Source: JBEICQ01 sp046297395 (GTDB lineage Bacteria > Bacteroidota > Bacteroidia > UBA4408). Taken from it: a stretch of 43,240 bases of DNA. The translations under genes were made by a program, and so were the position numbers. Positions within the stretch are counted from its first letter, which is position 1; each line of letters begins with the position of its first letter. This document shows positions 8,868 through 18,448 of this stretch, piece by piece. The stretch lies in NCBI GenBank assembly GCA_046297395.1, contig JBKCNM010000026.1, forward strand, positions 1 to 43,240, given 5' to 3'. Under the pieces are notes generated by a model. The model did not search any database, was not told the DNA's origin, and saw only the letters and a program-made list of their open reading frames with translations.

Positions 8868-9624
8868 GCTTAATCAGCTTTTTGCTGATGGTTACATTAA
8901 AACCCAATCCACCGTATCTACCAATTGGTCTTACATAGTCTACAATCGGCGTCCAACTGTTAAGATAAGGCACAAGGTATTTTAACTCAAACGAAAAATC
9001 ATAGAGTTTATTGGTGAGTTTGGTACCAACATGAGGTGAAATAAAGACGAAGGTGTTTTGCTTTAATCCGCTTTGCGATTTTGATTTAAAATCAAACCAT
9101 ACCGAGGCACCGTAGTAGAGGTATCTGTCTTTTGCTTTGTTGAACACCCAATATCGATTGACATCCAGCTGGGGCCAGATCCTAAATGAGTTTACATTAG
9201 AACGATCCTCGACCAGGGTTTTTGTTCTGATGGGATCATTGATATGGAAGGCTGTGTTCAGTTGGAATGTTCCGCTGATACCAACGGTGTTGCTATCGTT
9301 GCGATAGATTTGATAGGTGCCGCCAATTTCCGTTTGCACATTGTTAAAAGCGAGGGAAGTAGCATGCACAGATGCAAAGGCAGTAATGGTATCAGACAAA
9401 CCCTGTGCGTAGGTAAAACTTAGGAAAGGGGTTGGCATAACTGCACTTCCCAATCGAATGAGTGGTCCACCCAAGGATCCCGAAAAGCGTTTTTCATTGT
9501 CTGCCAATGGTCTTACCACGCGGGTAGGCGCACAAGAACTAAAAAAGAACTGCATGACAAAACAGGCCAAGGCAAGAGGAATCATGTGCCTTGTAGAAAT
9601 GCTGAATGAAATTCTATTTACCAT
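8836..9624 (-). CDS. Outer-membrane lipoprotein, likely small beta-barrel
   Basis: 262 aa. The N-terminus has a lipoprotein signal peptide ending in FFFSSC, with the lipidated Cys at 31, followed by APTRVV. The ATG at 9622-9624 keeps two Arg in the n-region; the alternative Met14 would leave none. The remainder alternates polar and hydrophobic residues with aromatic-rich strands (FLSFTYAQG, RYLYYGASVWFDF, YDFSFELKYLVPYL), as in outer-membrane barrels. No family is recognised. It overlaps the vWA gene downstream. Confidence 0.75.
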   Translation of the reverse strand: MVNRISFSISTRHMIPLALACFVMQFFFSSCAPTRVVRPLADNEKRFSGSLGGPLIRLGSAVMPTPFLSFTYAQGLSDTITAFASVHATSLAFNNVQTEIGGTYQIYRNDSNTVGISGTFQLNTAFHINDPIRTKTLVEDRSNVNSFRIWPQLDVNRYWVFNKAKDRYLYYGASVWFDFKSKSQSGLKQNTFVFISPHVGTKLTNKLYDFSFELKYLVPYLNSWTPIVDYVRPIGRYGGLGFNVTISKKLIKREYIEEEVQE

Positions 9625-9686
9625 TTAAGCGGCGTAAATATAGAAAGATATATCAAATAAAAGTACATAGATTGTGTTGAATTGAC

Positions 9687-10397
9687 TCACATATAGCCAA
9701 GGATAAACACCGCAGGAAGTTTACCTAGGCCGGGCGGAAACTTCTTCCAGGTTCCAATTTTTTTGGTCATACAAGACTCTTGAATTCCATGAATATCCAT
9801 GGCAATACTCAGGTAAATATCATCCGGACAGCTATCGGTAATATCCTTAAAAAGTGCCGCATTGCGGAAAGGAGTTTCGATAAAGAGTTGCGTTTGTCCA
9901 TGTTTTTTAGCCTTTTCGCAAAGTTCCCTGAGTTTTTGCTGGCGTTCTTTTTTATCGAGAGGCAGATAGCCTTCAAACGCAAATTTTTGACCATTTAAAC
10001 CTGATGCCATCAAACCCATCAGGATTGAGGAAGCCCCCAGTAAAGGTTTAACGGCAATTTGTGCTTGATGTGCAAGCATCACCACCATGCTTCCCGGATC
10101 GGCTACTGCAGGCATCCCGGCCTCGCTCATCAAGCCTACATCCAGGCCTTGTTTCAAGTGTTTCATGAAGGTTTCGGCTTCATCGAGGTGGCTGTGTTTT
10201 CAGATGTGGCAAAAATGGACTTCATTAAAATCTGCCACAAAACCCATGGCCCTCAGGGCGCGACGGCAAGTGCGAAGGTCTTCGGCAAAAAAATACCTGA
10301 GTCCATTAATGATGCCGAGGGTTTCAGGACTGGTACGCCCTTTTACATCCTCTTCACCCAAAGGAGAAGGGATTAGATATAGTGTTCCTTGCTTCAT
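9687..10397 (-). pseudogene. Tetrapyrrole-methylase-family SAM methyltransferase, interrupted by in-frame TGA
   Basis: One frame runs from the ATG at 10395-10397 to the TGA at 9687-9689 (236 codons), interrupted by TGA at 10200-10202 (codon 66). The upstream part begins MKQGTLYLIPSPLGEE and includes the FFAEDLRTCRR helix. The downstream part continues the family pattern in the same frame: KHSHLDEAETF, LMSEAGMPAVADPGS, GASSILMGLMASGLNGQ, IETPFRNAALF and a terminal LPAVFILGY. This is the Bacteroidota TP-methylase branch related to RsmI (16S rRNA 2'-O-methylation), though the exact substrate is not established. The stop stands just before the conserved [KE]H[ST], so a single base substitution explains it. 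No frameshift is needed. A sequencing error is possible. Confidence 0.85.
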
Positions 10398-10401
10398 GAA
10401 G

Positions 10402-10428
10402 AAAAAAAACCCCGGCTTTTGACCGGGG
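10402..10428 (-). terminator. Rho-independent terminator downstream of HU
   Basis: On the minus strand, ccccgg and ccgggg form a 6-bp GC stem with a short loop, followed by eight T. It lies 23 nt beyond the HU stop and just before the methyltransferase ATG. Confidence 0.85.
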
Positions 10429-10451
10429 CTCTTTAAAACGGTAAAACAGAT

Positions 10452-10736
10452 TTATTTCTTTTTCTTGTTTACCATTTCAGCAAGTTCAGCACCTGCTTTG
10501 AATTTAACCACCTGTTTTGCTGGAATTTTGATGGTTTTGCCAGACTGTGGGTTGCGACCTTCACGGGCTTTTCTGTCGGAGATGGAGAAAGATCCAAAAC
10601 CAACCAGTGAAATCCTGTCACCTTTCTTCAGGGAAGCGGCAACACTTTCGATGAATGCATCCAACGCTTTCTTGGCATCGGCTTTTGTCAATTCTGCTGA
10701 AGCAGAGATTGCATCAATGAGCTCTTGTTTGTTCAT
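10452..10736 (-). CDS. hup: Histone-like DNA-binding protein HU
   Basis: 94 aa, full length for HU/IHF. It begins MNKQELIDAISASAELTKADAKKALDAF, has the RISLVGFGSFSISDRKAREGRNPQSG core with the conserved GRNP at the arm tip, then KIPAKQVVKFKAGAEL and a short Lys-rich tail. HU bends and compacts DNA as a dimer. It is a single-gene unit with its own strong promoter and terminator. HU rather than IHF because no ihf-specific context is visible. Confidence 0.95.
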   Translation of the reverse strand: MNKQELIDAISASAELTKADAKKALDAFIESVAASLKKGDRISLVGFGSFSISDRKAREGRNPQSGKTIKIPAKQVVKFKAGAELAEMVNKKKK

Positions 10737-10772
10737 GGTTTTTGTTTTTGTGTTTGTATTTGTTTACGGAAA

Positions 10773-10802
10773 CAAATGTAGTAGAGGCCTTGATAGATGC
10801 AA
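10773..10802 (-). promoter_or_regulatory. HU promoter (TTG-N19-TACATTTG)
   Basis: The minus strand has TACATTTG at 10780-10773, matching TAnnTTTG, preceded by TTG at 10802-10800 with a 19-nt spacer, the usual Bacteroidota primary-sigma layout. An A-rich leader of about 36 nt leads to the HU ATG. Confidence 0.8.
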
Positions 10803-10910
10803 GATGCAGGGATAATTTTTTCTTGATTTGTTGAAAAAAACGGCCATTTTGTTAATAAGTGCGGGCTAAATCCCTTTATGGATGCCACTTTCAGCAATAA
10901 AACACTCTTT

Positions 10911-11864
10911 TTAAACCACGAAATGATGCTGTTCATTCCATGGGTATCCTCTTAGGAAAGCATCCACAGAGAGCATTTTCTTCCCAGGTAGCTGGATGGA
11001 TGTAATCCATATGCTTCCCTCACCGCATGCCACTTCAATGGCTGTAGAGCCTGAAATCCTGCAATTTCCGGGAGTCTCCTTCCAGGGAGTATTCTCCGGG
11101 AGTGAGGCTGCACCCACTTTCACCTCCAGGGGATGATGGCCGTCAAAAAGGATGGCATGCGCACCGGGGCTGGGATTCAGGCCCCTGATCAAGTGATAAA
11201 TCTTTTCTGCAGGAGACTTCCAATGAATACCCGTGTTGCCTCGGTTGAGCTTGGGCGCTTCCCTCTCCTCTCCGCTCGATTGCAGGGTTTGTGGTTTCTC
11301 CTTGATGGTCCCGGAGGAAAGACCTTCCAGCGTCTTTTCCACCAATGCGGCTCCCATTTCCATCAATTTGTCGTGCAGCATGCCGGCATTCCAGGAAACA
11401 GGAATATCAAGGGATTCCTGCAACAAAATATGGCCGGTATCAATCCTGTTGTTGATGAAAAAGGTGGTTACACCGCTTTGTTTTTCGCCATTGATCAAGG
11501 CCCATTGAATAGGAGCTGCGCCCCGGTATTGCGGCAACAGGGATGCGTGTAGGTTAAAGGTGCCAAGACGGGGAATCCGATAAAACACTTCAGGCAACAT
11601 GCGGAAGGCAACCACCACACCCACATCAGGTTGCAGGGCTTTTACTGTTTCTAAAAATGACTCATCTCTCAGTTTCTCAGGCTGAAGAACAGGTAAACCC
11701 ATAGACAGGGCAGCCGTTTTTACCTCAGAAGCTTGCAAATGCCTGCCTCTTCCGGCCGGCCGGTCAGGGGCAGTAACAACTGCTACTACGGTATGACCCG
11801 CTTCTACAATCCTTCGCAAGCTTGCGGCTGCGAAACCGGGTGTTCCGGAAAAAATGATTTTCAT
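10911..11864 (-). CDS. fmt: Methionyl-tRNA formyltransferase
   Basis: 317 aa, normal length. The N-terminal formyltransferase domain starts MKIIFSGTPGFAAASL and contains HASLLPQYRGAAPIQWALI at 106-124; N104, H106 and D142 (RIDTGHIL) match the catalytic Asn/His/Asp of the family. The C-terminal domain includes NRGNTGIHWKSPAEKIYHLIRGLNPSPGA. It formylates initiator Met-tRNA. Its ATG overlaps the TGA of the upstream ABC exporter (ATGA), so the two are translationally coupled. Confidence 0.96.
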   Translation of the reverse strand: MKIIFSGTPGFAAASLRRIVEAGHTVVAVVTAPDRPAGRGRHLQASEVKTAALSMGLPVLQPEKLRDESFLETVKALQPDVGVVVAFRMLPEVFYRIPRLGTFNLHASLLPQYRGAAPIQWALINGEKQSGVTTFFINNRIDTGHILLQESLDIPVSWNAGMLHDKLMEMGAALVEKTLEGLSSGTIKEKPQTLQSSGEEREAPKLNRGNTGIHWKSPAEKIYHLIRGLNPSPGAHAILFDGHHPLEVKVGAASLPENTPWKETPGNCRISGSTAIEVACGEGSIWITSIQLPGKKMLSVDAFLRGYPWNEQHHFVV

Positions 11865-13648
11865 ATCTCGGCGTCTGCTTTTTCAAATTGAAGTGTGTAC
11901 AATCTTTTATACATGCCATCCATGGCCATCAAATGCTGATGGGTACCCTGCTCGGCTATCTGTCCCTTCGAAAACAAAAGAATCTTGTTCGCATTTCTGA
12001 TTGTGCTCAGCCGGTGAGCTACTACCACCGAGGTTTGACGCGAAACCAACATATGAGTGGCATGTTGAATCTTTCTCTCCGACTCACTGTCGATGTTAGC
12101 AGTGGCTTCGTCCAGAATAAGGATGGCCGGTTTTCTTACATAGGCCCTGATAAAGGCAATGATCTGGCGCTGACCGGTAGACAACAATGATCCCCTTTCT
12201 TTTACCTTGAAATGCCAGCCTTCTTTGAATTGTCCGACAAGATCTGATGCGCCCAGGTCTGATGCCGCCTGTTCTATGTCACCATTGGTTATTTGGGGAT
12301 CGCCCATGCGAATGTTTTCCAGAATACTTTCGGAAAACAGAAATACTTCTTGCAAAACCATGCTCATCCTTGACCTTAGCGAATCCAGTTGATAGTGTTC
12401 AATAGGAATATCGTCTATGAGGATATCGCCTTTTACAGGTTGATAAAAGCGGTTAAGGAGCGAAACAAGGGTGGTTTTTCCCGAGCCTGTTTCACCCACA
12501 ATGGCCAAAGACTCTCCGGGTTGTATCACGAATGAAATGCCTTTCAGCACCCAGTCCTGTTTGTCGGTATAAGAAAACCAAACATCCCTGAATTCAATTT
12601 TTCCTGTAATGGCTGATGCATCCCGGGAGCCCTTATCGATGATATCTTCCTTTACATCAAGCATTTGAAACACACGCTCTGCGCAGATTACACCCATCTG
12701 CAAGGTATTAAACCGATCGGCCAGCATACGAATCGGACGAAAAAGCATTTGTATATACATGATAAACGCCACCAGCGTGCCCGGCGTGCAAAACCCTGCA
12801 ATAGCCTGTCTGCTTCCCCACCATATGAGCAGTCCAACCGAAAGTGCACTCAACAATTCCACCACCGGAAAAAAAACAGAATAAGCCCAGTTGGAGCGGA
12901 TATTGGCATCACGATGTTTGCTGTTAATCTCCATAAAACCCTTTTCCTCTTCTTTCTCTCTTGTAAATGCCTGAACAATCATCATCCCGGTGATGTGTTC
13001 CTGCACGAAAGCATTGAGAGTAGCCACCGCATTTCGTACCTCGCGGAAAGAAGATTGAATGGCATTTTTAAACAGCCATGTGGCGTAAAAAAGCAAAGGA
13101 ATGGTACTCAGCGAAATCAAAGTAAGTCTCACATCCGTGTAGAACATGATGCCGATAATGGCAAGTATTTTTAAAACATCACCCAGGATCTCCAAAAATC
13201 CCTGAGAGAATACATCTGCGATGTTTTGTATATCAGAAATAACCCTTGTTACAAGCGTCCCAATGGGATGACGATCGTAGAAAACGGGACCCAAGCCAAG
13301 AAATTTTTCATATAAACGCATCCGAAGATCTCGGATGATATGCTGACCGAGATAACCATTTGAAAAAACCGACAAGAAAACCAAACCGCATTCAAACAAA
13401 AGAAATGCACCATTGTAAAATGAGAACCTGATGATTCCGGGGATATCGGCATTTGCCACATAGTTGTCGAGGGTATATTCAATCAGTTTGGGACGAAGCG
13501 GTGAAATCATGGCAAGTAACAGCGTAGCAGTTACCGAACCTGCCAGTAATCCCCTGTGGGGAAAGGCAAATGACAATACCTTCCGGAATACCTGAAAATC
13601 AACGCCTCCAGTAGTTTTTGACACGATTGCGAAAGTATGTATTCTCAT
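11861..13648 (-). CDS. ABC exporter, MsbA-like half-transporter
   Basis: 595 aa. The membrane domain (about 18-320, six helices) precedes the nucleotide-binding domain (about 350-595). Visible motifs: Walker A GETGSGKT at 385-392, Q-loop Q433, signature LLSTGQ at 488-493, Walker B ILILDEAT at 509-516 with catalytic E514, and H-loop H545. The signature has T in place of the second Gly of LSGGQ. It probably acts as a homodimer exporting lipid or a drug-like substrate; the substrate cannot be read from sequence. It is divergent from gldG across only 30 bp. Confidence 0.88.
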   Translation of the reverse strand: MRIHTFAIVSKTTGGVDFQVFRKVLSFAFPHRGLLAGSVTATLLLAMISPLRPKLIEYTLDNYVANADIPGIIRFSFYNGAFLLFECGLVFLSVFSNGYLGQHIIRDLRMRLYEKFLGLGPVFYDRHPIGTLVTRVISDIQNIADVFSQGFLEILGDVLKILAIIGIMFYTDVRLTLISLSTIPLLFYATWLFKNAIQSSFREVRNAVATLNAFVQEHITGMMIVQAFTREKEEEKGFMEINSKHRDANIRSNWAYSVFFPVVELLSALSVGLLIWWGSRQAIAGFCTPGTLVAFIMYIQMLFRPIRMLADRFNTLQMGVICAERVFQMLDVKEDIIDKGSRDASAITGKIEFRDVWFSYTDKQDWVLKGISFVIQPGESLAIVGETGSGKTTLVSLLNRFYQPVKGDILIDDIPIEHYQLDSLRSRMSMVLQEVFLFSESILENIRMGDPQITNGDIEQAASDLGASDLVGQFKEGWHFKVKERGSLLSTGQRQIIAFIRAYVRKPAILILDEATANIDSESERKIQHATHMLVSRQTSVVVAHRLSTIRNANKILLFSKGQIAEQGTHQHLMAMDGMYKRLYTLQFEKADAEI

Positions 13649-13663
13649 TCAAACTATTAATTT

Positions 13664-13671
13664 TAATTTCG
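13664..13671 (+). promoter_or_regulatory. Putative -7 box for gldG
   Basis: TAATTTCG, one mismatch to TAnnTTTG, ends 7 nt before the gldG ATG. The whole divergent spacer is 30 bp, so the gldG and ABC exporter promoters must overlap. Confidence 0.4.
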
Positions 13672-13678
13672 TGCGCAA

Positions 13679-15367
13679 ATGTCGACAGATAATAAAAAGC
13701 AATCCCTCATTCGTTATTTTCTTACCCTTCTGATCCTTGTTTTATTTACTGTCAGTTCAGGTTTTCTGTTCCTGAGAATTGACCTTACCCAGGAAAATAA
13801 GTACACTGTTTCGCCTTCCACCTCACAATTGCTTAACAATCTGCCCGATGTGGTTTATGTAAAATTATACCTGGATGGAGATTTGCCGCCGGCATACCTG
13901 AAACTGCAAAAAGAGATTCGCGAATTATTGGATGAGTTTCATTCAATTGCCTCAGATAACATTCAATTTGAAATCATCAACCCTTCTGAACATACTTCAG
14001 AGAAAGAAAAATTCAATTTTTACAAACAGCTTGTCAAAAAGGGAGTATTGCCCGTATCCATCTCTGAGAACCAGAAAGAGGGTGTTACTCAAAAAATTAT
14101 TTTTCCGGGTGCCATGGTCAGTTACAGAGGCCGGGAACTTCCTGCCAATTTTCTTCAGTCAAAAATGGGTGCTCAAACGGAAGAAATCATCAATGCTTCT
14201 ATTGAAAATGTGGAGTATGAATTAACCAATGCTATCCGAAAACTTACGCGTATCAGCAAACAAAAAGTTGCCTTTATAGAAGGTCACGGTGAGTATGCCG
14301 AAATTTGGGTAAGGGATATTCAAAAGGCATTCGAAGAATATTATGATGTTTCACGCATCCGTTTAAATCATCGTCTGGATGCGCTTTCCGGCATGAATGC
14401 CATCATCATTGCCGGGGCTGATTCTACTTTTGATGAGAAAGACAAATTCATCATCGACCAGTTTGCCATGAAAGGCGGCAAGATTCTGTGGCTTCTAGAT
14501 GGCGTGGCGGCAGACATGGACAGCCTGCAAAAAACGCCTGTAATGATTGGTACAGCCAAGGAACTAAACCTGAATGACATGTTGTTTAGGTATGGAGTAC
14601 GCATCCTCCCAAACCTGGTTCTTGATATGCAATCTGCACCCATTCCCATGATCAGCGGGATGCTTGGAAACCAACCTCAGCGCTCCCTCATGAACTGGAA
14701 TTATTTTCCGCTCATCTCACCTGCAGAGAAGCATCCCATCGTAAGAAACCTCAATGCCATTCGTTTTCAATTTGTCAGCGGCATGGACACCATACCTGTT
14801 CAAGGAGTAAAAAAAACCGTTCTTTTAAAAACTTCAGCCTACACAAGGATACAACAAACTCCTGCCCGTATATCATTACAAATGCTTAGGGAAAGAGAAA
14901 ATCCTGCGAGGTATAACCAAACGCCGGCTATTGTTGCTGTGTTGCTGGAAGGAGTCTTTCCATCTGTATTTAAAAACAGGCTCACCGAACCCATCGCAAG
15001 CGACAGCACGATAGGATACAAAGAGCAATCTCTGCCCTGTAAAATGATTGTTGTTTCGGATGCTGATGTCATTCGAAACCAAGTATCAAAAGCCAATGCG
15101 CAAGCCTTTCCGCTGGGATATGACAGATACAGCGGCCTCACCTTCGGCAACCGAGACTTCATCCTGAATTGCATGAACTACCTGCTTGAAGAAGAAGGAC
15201 TCATCTCTTTAAGATCACGGGAAATAAAACTCCGTGTTTTGGACAAAAACCTGCTCACAAAACATCGCCAATCCATCAGCATGATTAACCTGGCAGGTCC
15301 CATCCTGCTCATTTCTGTAACAGGTATCTTACTTACTATTCTCCGTAGACGCCGTTTTGAAAAATGA
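13679..15367 (+). CDS. gldG: Gliding-motility ABC transporter-associated protein GldG
   Basis: 562 aa. It has an N-terminal membrane anchor (about 13-34), a long periplasmic domain beginning DLTQENKYTVSPSTSQLLNNLPDVVYVKLYL (the GldG/ABC-type uncharacterised domain), the AFIEGHGEYA segment near residue 200, and a second membrane helix at about 530-555. In Flavobacterium, GldG works with GldA and GldF in an ABC complex for gliding. Here no gldF or gldA is adjacent, whereas gldF normally precedes gldG. It overlaps the helicase gene by ATGA. Presence does not by itself prove gliding. Confidence 0.88.
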   Translation: MSTDNKKQSLIRYFLTLLILVLFTVSSGFLFLRIDLTQENKYTVSPSTSQLLNNLPDVVYVKLYLDGDLPPAYLKLQKEIRELLDEFHSIASDNIQFEIINPSEHTSEKEKFNFYKQLVKKGVLPVSISENQKEGVTQKIIFPGAMVSYRGRELPANFLQSKMGAQTEEIINASIENVEYELTNAIRKLTRISKQKVAFIEGHGEYAEIWVRDIQKAFEEYYDVSRIRLNHRLDALSGMNAIIIAGADSTFDEKDKFIIDQFAMKGGKILWLLDGVAADMDSLQKTPVMIGTAKELNLNDMLFRYGVRILPNLVLDMQSAPIPMISGMLGNQPQRSLMNWNYFPLISPAEKHPIVRNLNAIRFQFVSGMDTIPVQGVKKTVLLKTSAYTRIQQTPARISLQMLRERENPARYNQTPAIVAVLLEGVFPSVFKNRLTEPIASDSTIGYKEQSLPCKMIVVSDADVIRNQVSKANAQAFPLGYDRYSGLTFGNRDFILNCMNYLLEEEGLISLRSREIKLRVLDKNLLTKHRQSISMINLAGPILLISVTGILLTILRRRRFEK

Positions 15368-18300
15368 CAAAGAAATTTCATGTTTACAAGTCATCTGCAG
15401 GAAGCGGTAAGACCTATACCCTGGTAAAAGAGTTCATCAAGATTTGTTTTTCCTCTTCCGACAGGATGGCATTTTCTCGGATATTAGCCATCACATTCAC
15501 CAACAAAGCTGCTGCCGAGATGAAGGAGCGTATTTTATCTGCTCTTGAATCTTGTGCCAATGATAAACCGGCAGATGTAATAACTGATGCGATAAAGGAA
15601 AGCGGACTGGAACCGGAGATTGCATGCAAAAAAGGAACAGAACTCCTCAAAACCATTCTTGATAATTATGGCAGTTTTTCTGTTTCAACCATTGATAGAT
15701 TTTCTCATCGACTGATCAGAAATTTTACTTTCGACCTTAAATTACCTGCAGGATTTGATGTAACCACCGACCAAGACGCCTTGCTTCTTGAGGCCGTGAA
15801 GAGAGTGATTGCTCAGGCGCAAGGAAACAATCCCATTGGACAATACCTTTTTTCATTTGCTGAACATAATTCCGATGAGCAAAAAAACAACCAGCCCCAG
15901 ACCTCACTTTTTACCATTGCCAAAGAGTTTTTTAAAGACAACAACAAAAATCTAAAATCCTTATTTAGAAATGAAAGTCGCAACAATTACAATGAATTTT
16001 ACAAGCACACAACCAGGGAACTGGATAAAATATATGAACATCTGCTCCAAACTTATCATGCATATCTTACTATCCGGCAGCAGCACGCCGAAGTGAAAGA
16101 CGATGATTTAAGTCAGGGCATAAAGGGATTTCCTTCCTATTTCAACAAACTTGAAAATCCAAAAAAATTTATCCTTGGGCAGCTATACAATGGTCATTTG
16201 GATGGTTTCCTGAAAGATCCGAAAAAGCTTCCACACAAGAGCAAGCATGCAGAAGAATGCGCAGGAAAGCTGTTGCGTCTTTATGAGCAAACACTCAATT
16301 ATCTGAAAGAAAATGAGCATGCGCTGGTTGTTTATCCCATGCTTCCTCAAACGCTTTTTCTCACTGCACTCATCAGAGAGGTGTATAAAGAGTATCAACA
16401 GGTAAAAAAAGATTATGCCATTCTGCCCATCAGTGAGTTCAACGAAAAAATAAATGAACTGGTGCTCAACGAAACTGCTCCATTCATCTTTGAAAGAATT
16501 GGACAGCGATACAATCACATCATGATTGATGAGTTTCAGGACACCTCCCATGGACAGTGGATGAATTTTCTTCCTTTGGTCGAGAATGCCGTTTCAGAAG
16601 GCAATGAATGCCTGTTGGTAGGAGATGCCAAACAATCCATCTACCGTTGGAGAGGTGCAGAGTCTGCCCAATTTTCAATGTTACCCGAATTGCCGGAACA
16701 TTTCGACATCCGAGACAAGGAAATCAGAACACGCGCCTTAAAAAATCATTATGAACCAACACGATTAATTACAAACCGCAGATCCGAAAAAAATATCATC
16801 ACATTCAACAATGATTTTTTTGAATATGCCGGAAATCTGTTCAACCATGATGACCTGAAAGAAGCACGACAAACGCCACATCGAACCGAGGACAAGGGGC
16901 TTGTGGAATTTTTTGAGGAGGAAACAGATGAACCTACAGAGTATTACAAAAACGCTTGTTTGAGGCTCATCCGGGAACTTCAGACAAAAAAACATGCACT
17001 TGCAGACATTGCTATCCTTACCCGAAACAATAAGCTTGCCAGTGAAATTGCAGCCTATTTAATCCAGCACGAAATCAATGTGATTTCACGCGAAAGTTTG
17101 CTGATTATAGATTATCCAAAAGTTGCTGCAACCATAGCATTTATGCAACATTTTGCATTTCCGGAAAACCGGATATATTTACTCAGGTTTATTGAGGCCT
17201 TTGCACAATGCAAACCCACAGAACCACTATGGAGAGAAGCCCTTGAAAACCCTGTTTTCAATCTTTTGGATTGGTTAGCATCGCGACAAATAAACATCGA
17301 CAAGCATTGGTTTGGCAAGGCCATTCTCAGCGACAAACTCCTTTATCTTTATCATGCTTTTGGCTGGAATCACAGCCAGGATCCATACCTCAGCACCCTG
17401 GCAGAATCGGTGATAAAAGCCTCCGAAACTGGGGAAGGAAGTTTATTTGCCTTTCTTCGCTGGTGGGAAAAAAACTGTTATTCCATTTCCGTATCTGTTC
17501 CTTCCGGAATGGAAGCCGTGCAGGTGATGACCATCCATAAATCAAAAGGACTTGAGTTTAGAACGGTTATCATACCCGGTCTTAACTGGGATGTAAAAAA
17601 CAAGGATCGTTTCCTGTGGATAACCCCTGGTCCGGAGGAAAATCCATGGGTAGATGCTTACCTCATCAACCGCAAGAAAGCTCTGGAGCATACTGCCTTC
17701 AGAAATACTTATCTGATGGAAGAGGAAGCCAACATAAGAGACAACCTCAACCTGCTCTATGTAGCCTTCACAAGGGCATCCGAAAGATTGTACGGATTGA
17801 TGGCATACAAACCCAGAAAAACAGAACCAAAGACGACTGAAAATGATTCTCTGGAGATACGCACGCTTATCAAATCATACTTCAAAGAAGGGCCATTGAA
17901 ATATGGCAGCGAAAAACTTTTACATGAAAAGGCAGGCACCAGCAAGGTAATGGCAACCATTTCTCTGGGGAATCCGCAAAAAACCATTCAAAAACCTGAG
18001 AGAAGATTTGCTGTTACAAAAATAGACACACGATCGGAGGAAAAATCCAAAGGAACCAATTTTCATAAATTGTTCGCCTGTATAAAGAATCATGAAGATT
18101 ATTTAAAGTTTCTGATAAGTGAAAATCACACAAGTGAATTCCATAATGATTTTAAGGAATGGATGGCCTACCTTTTCGAAGAGAGTGCCGCAGCCGATAT
18201 CCTAAAAAATGCAGAAAAGCACTGGGCAGAACAAGCTATTTTGAATGCAGGAGGAGAAACTTTTGTGCCCGACAGATTGCTCTTACACAAGAATCAAATG

Positions 18301-18447
18301 TATATTCTGGAAATAAAAACAGGAAAACAAATACCAAAACACCAACAGCAATTGCAGAATTACTTGACCTTTATCGGGCATGCCGGATTCGAAAAACCAA
18401 AAGGGATTTTGGTTTACACCTCCGAAAAACTTTCTATTGAACTATAA
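15364..18447 (+). CDS. addA: UvrD/RecB-type helicase-nuclease (AddA-like)
   Basis: 1027 aa. An SF1A helicase with Walker A SSAGSGKT (10-17), the ITFTNKAAAEMKER motif, Walker B MIDEFQDTS (D389), GDAKQSIYRWRGA, and helicase motifs V/VI (VMTIHKSKGLEF, NLLYVAFTRASERL). The C-terminus has a PD-(D/E)xK nuclease: D970 (VPDRLLL) and E983-x-K985 (YILEIKTGK). Such proteins process double-strand breaks and degrade foreign linear DNA, usually with an AddB partner. No AddB gene lies in this window. Its ATG overlaps the gldG stop. Confidence 0.92.
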   Translation: MTKKFHVYKSSAGSGKTYTLVKEFIKICFSSSDRMAFSRILAITFTNKAAAEMKERILSALESCANDKPADVITDAIKESGLEPEIACKKGTELLKTILDNYGSFSVSTIDRFSHRLIRNFTFDLKLPAGFDVTTDQDALLLEAVKRVIAQAQGNNPIGQYLFSFAEHNSDEQKNNQPQTSLFTIAKEFFKDNNKNLKSLFRNESRNNYNEFYKHTTRELDKIYEHLLQTYHAYLTIRQQHAEVKDDDLSQGIKGFPSYFNKLENPKKFILGQLYNGHLDGFLKDPKKLPHKSKHAEECAGKLLRLYEQTLNYLKENEHALVVYPMLPQTLFLTALIREVYKEYQQVKKDYAILPISEFNEKINELVLNETAPFIFERIGQRYNHIMIDEFQDTSHGQWMNFLPLVENAVSEGNECLLVGDAKQSIYRWRGAESAQFSMLPELPEHFDIRDKEIRTRALKNHYEPTRLITNRRSEKNIITFNNDFFEYAGNLFNHDDLKEARQTPHRTEDKGLVEFFEEETDEPTEYYKNACLRLIRELQTKKHALADIAILTRNNKLASEIAAYLIQHEINVISRESLLIIDYPKVAATIAFMQHFAFPENRIYLLRFIEAFAQCKPTEPLWREALENPVFNLLDWLASRQINIDKHWFGKAILSDKLLYLYHAFGWNHSQDPYLSTLAESVIKASETGEGSLFAFLRWWEKNCYSISVSVPSGMEAVQVMTIHKSKGLEFRTVIIPGLNWDVKNKDRFLWITPGPEENPWVDAYLINRKKALEHTAFRNTYLMEEEANIRDNLNLLYVAFTRASERLYGLMAYKPRKTEPKTTENDSLEIRTLIKSYFKEGPLKYGSEKLLHEKAGTSKVMATISLGNPQKTIQKPERRFAVTKIDTRSEEKSKGTNFHKLFACIKNHEDYLKFLISENHTSEFHNDFKEWMAYLFEESAAADILKNAEKHWAEQAILNAGGETFVPDRLLLHKNQMYILEIKTGKQIPKHQQQLQNYLTFIGHAGFEKPKGILVYTSEKLSIEL

Positions 18448-18448
18448 C

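Noticed and set aside
10200..10202. Selenocysteine at the internal TGA of the methyltransferase
   Set aside because: The family has no Cys/Sec at this position and I see no SECIS-like hairpin directly after it.
10733..10936. 67-residue open frame between HU and fmt
   Set aside because: It covers the HU promoter and the fmt 3' end, with no signature.
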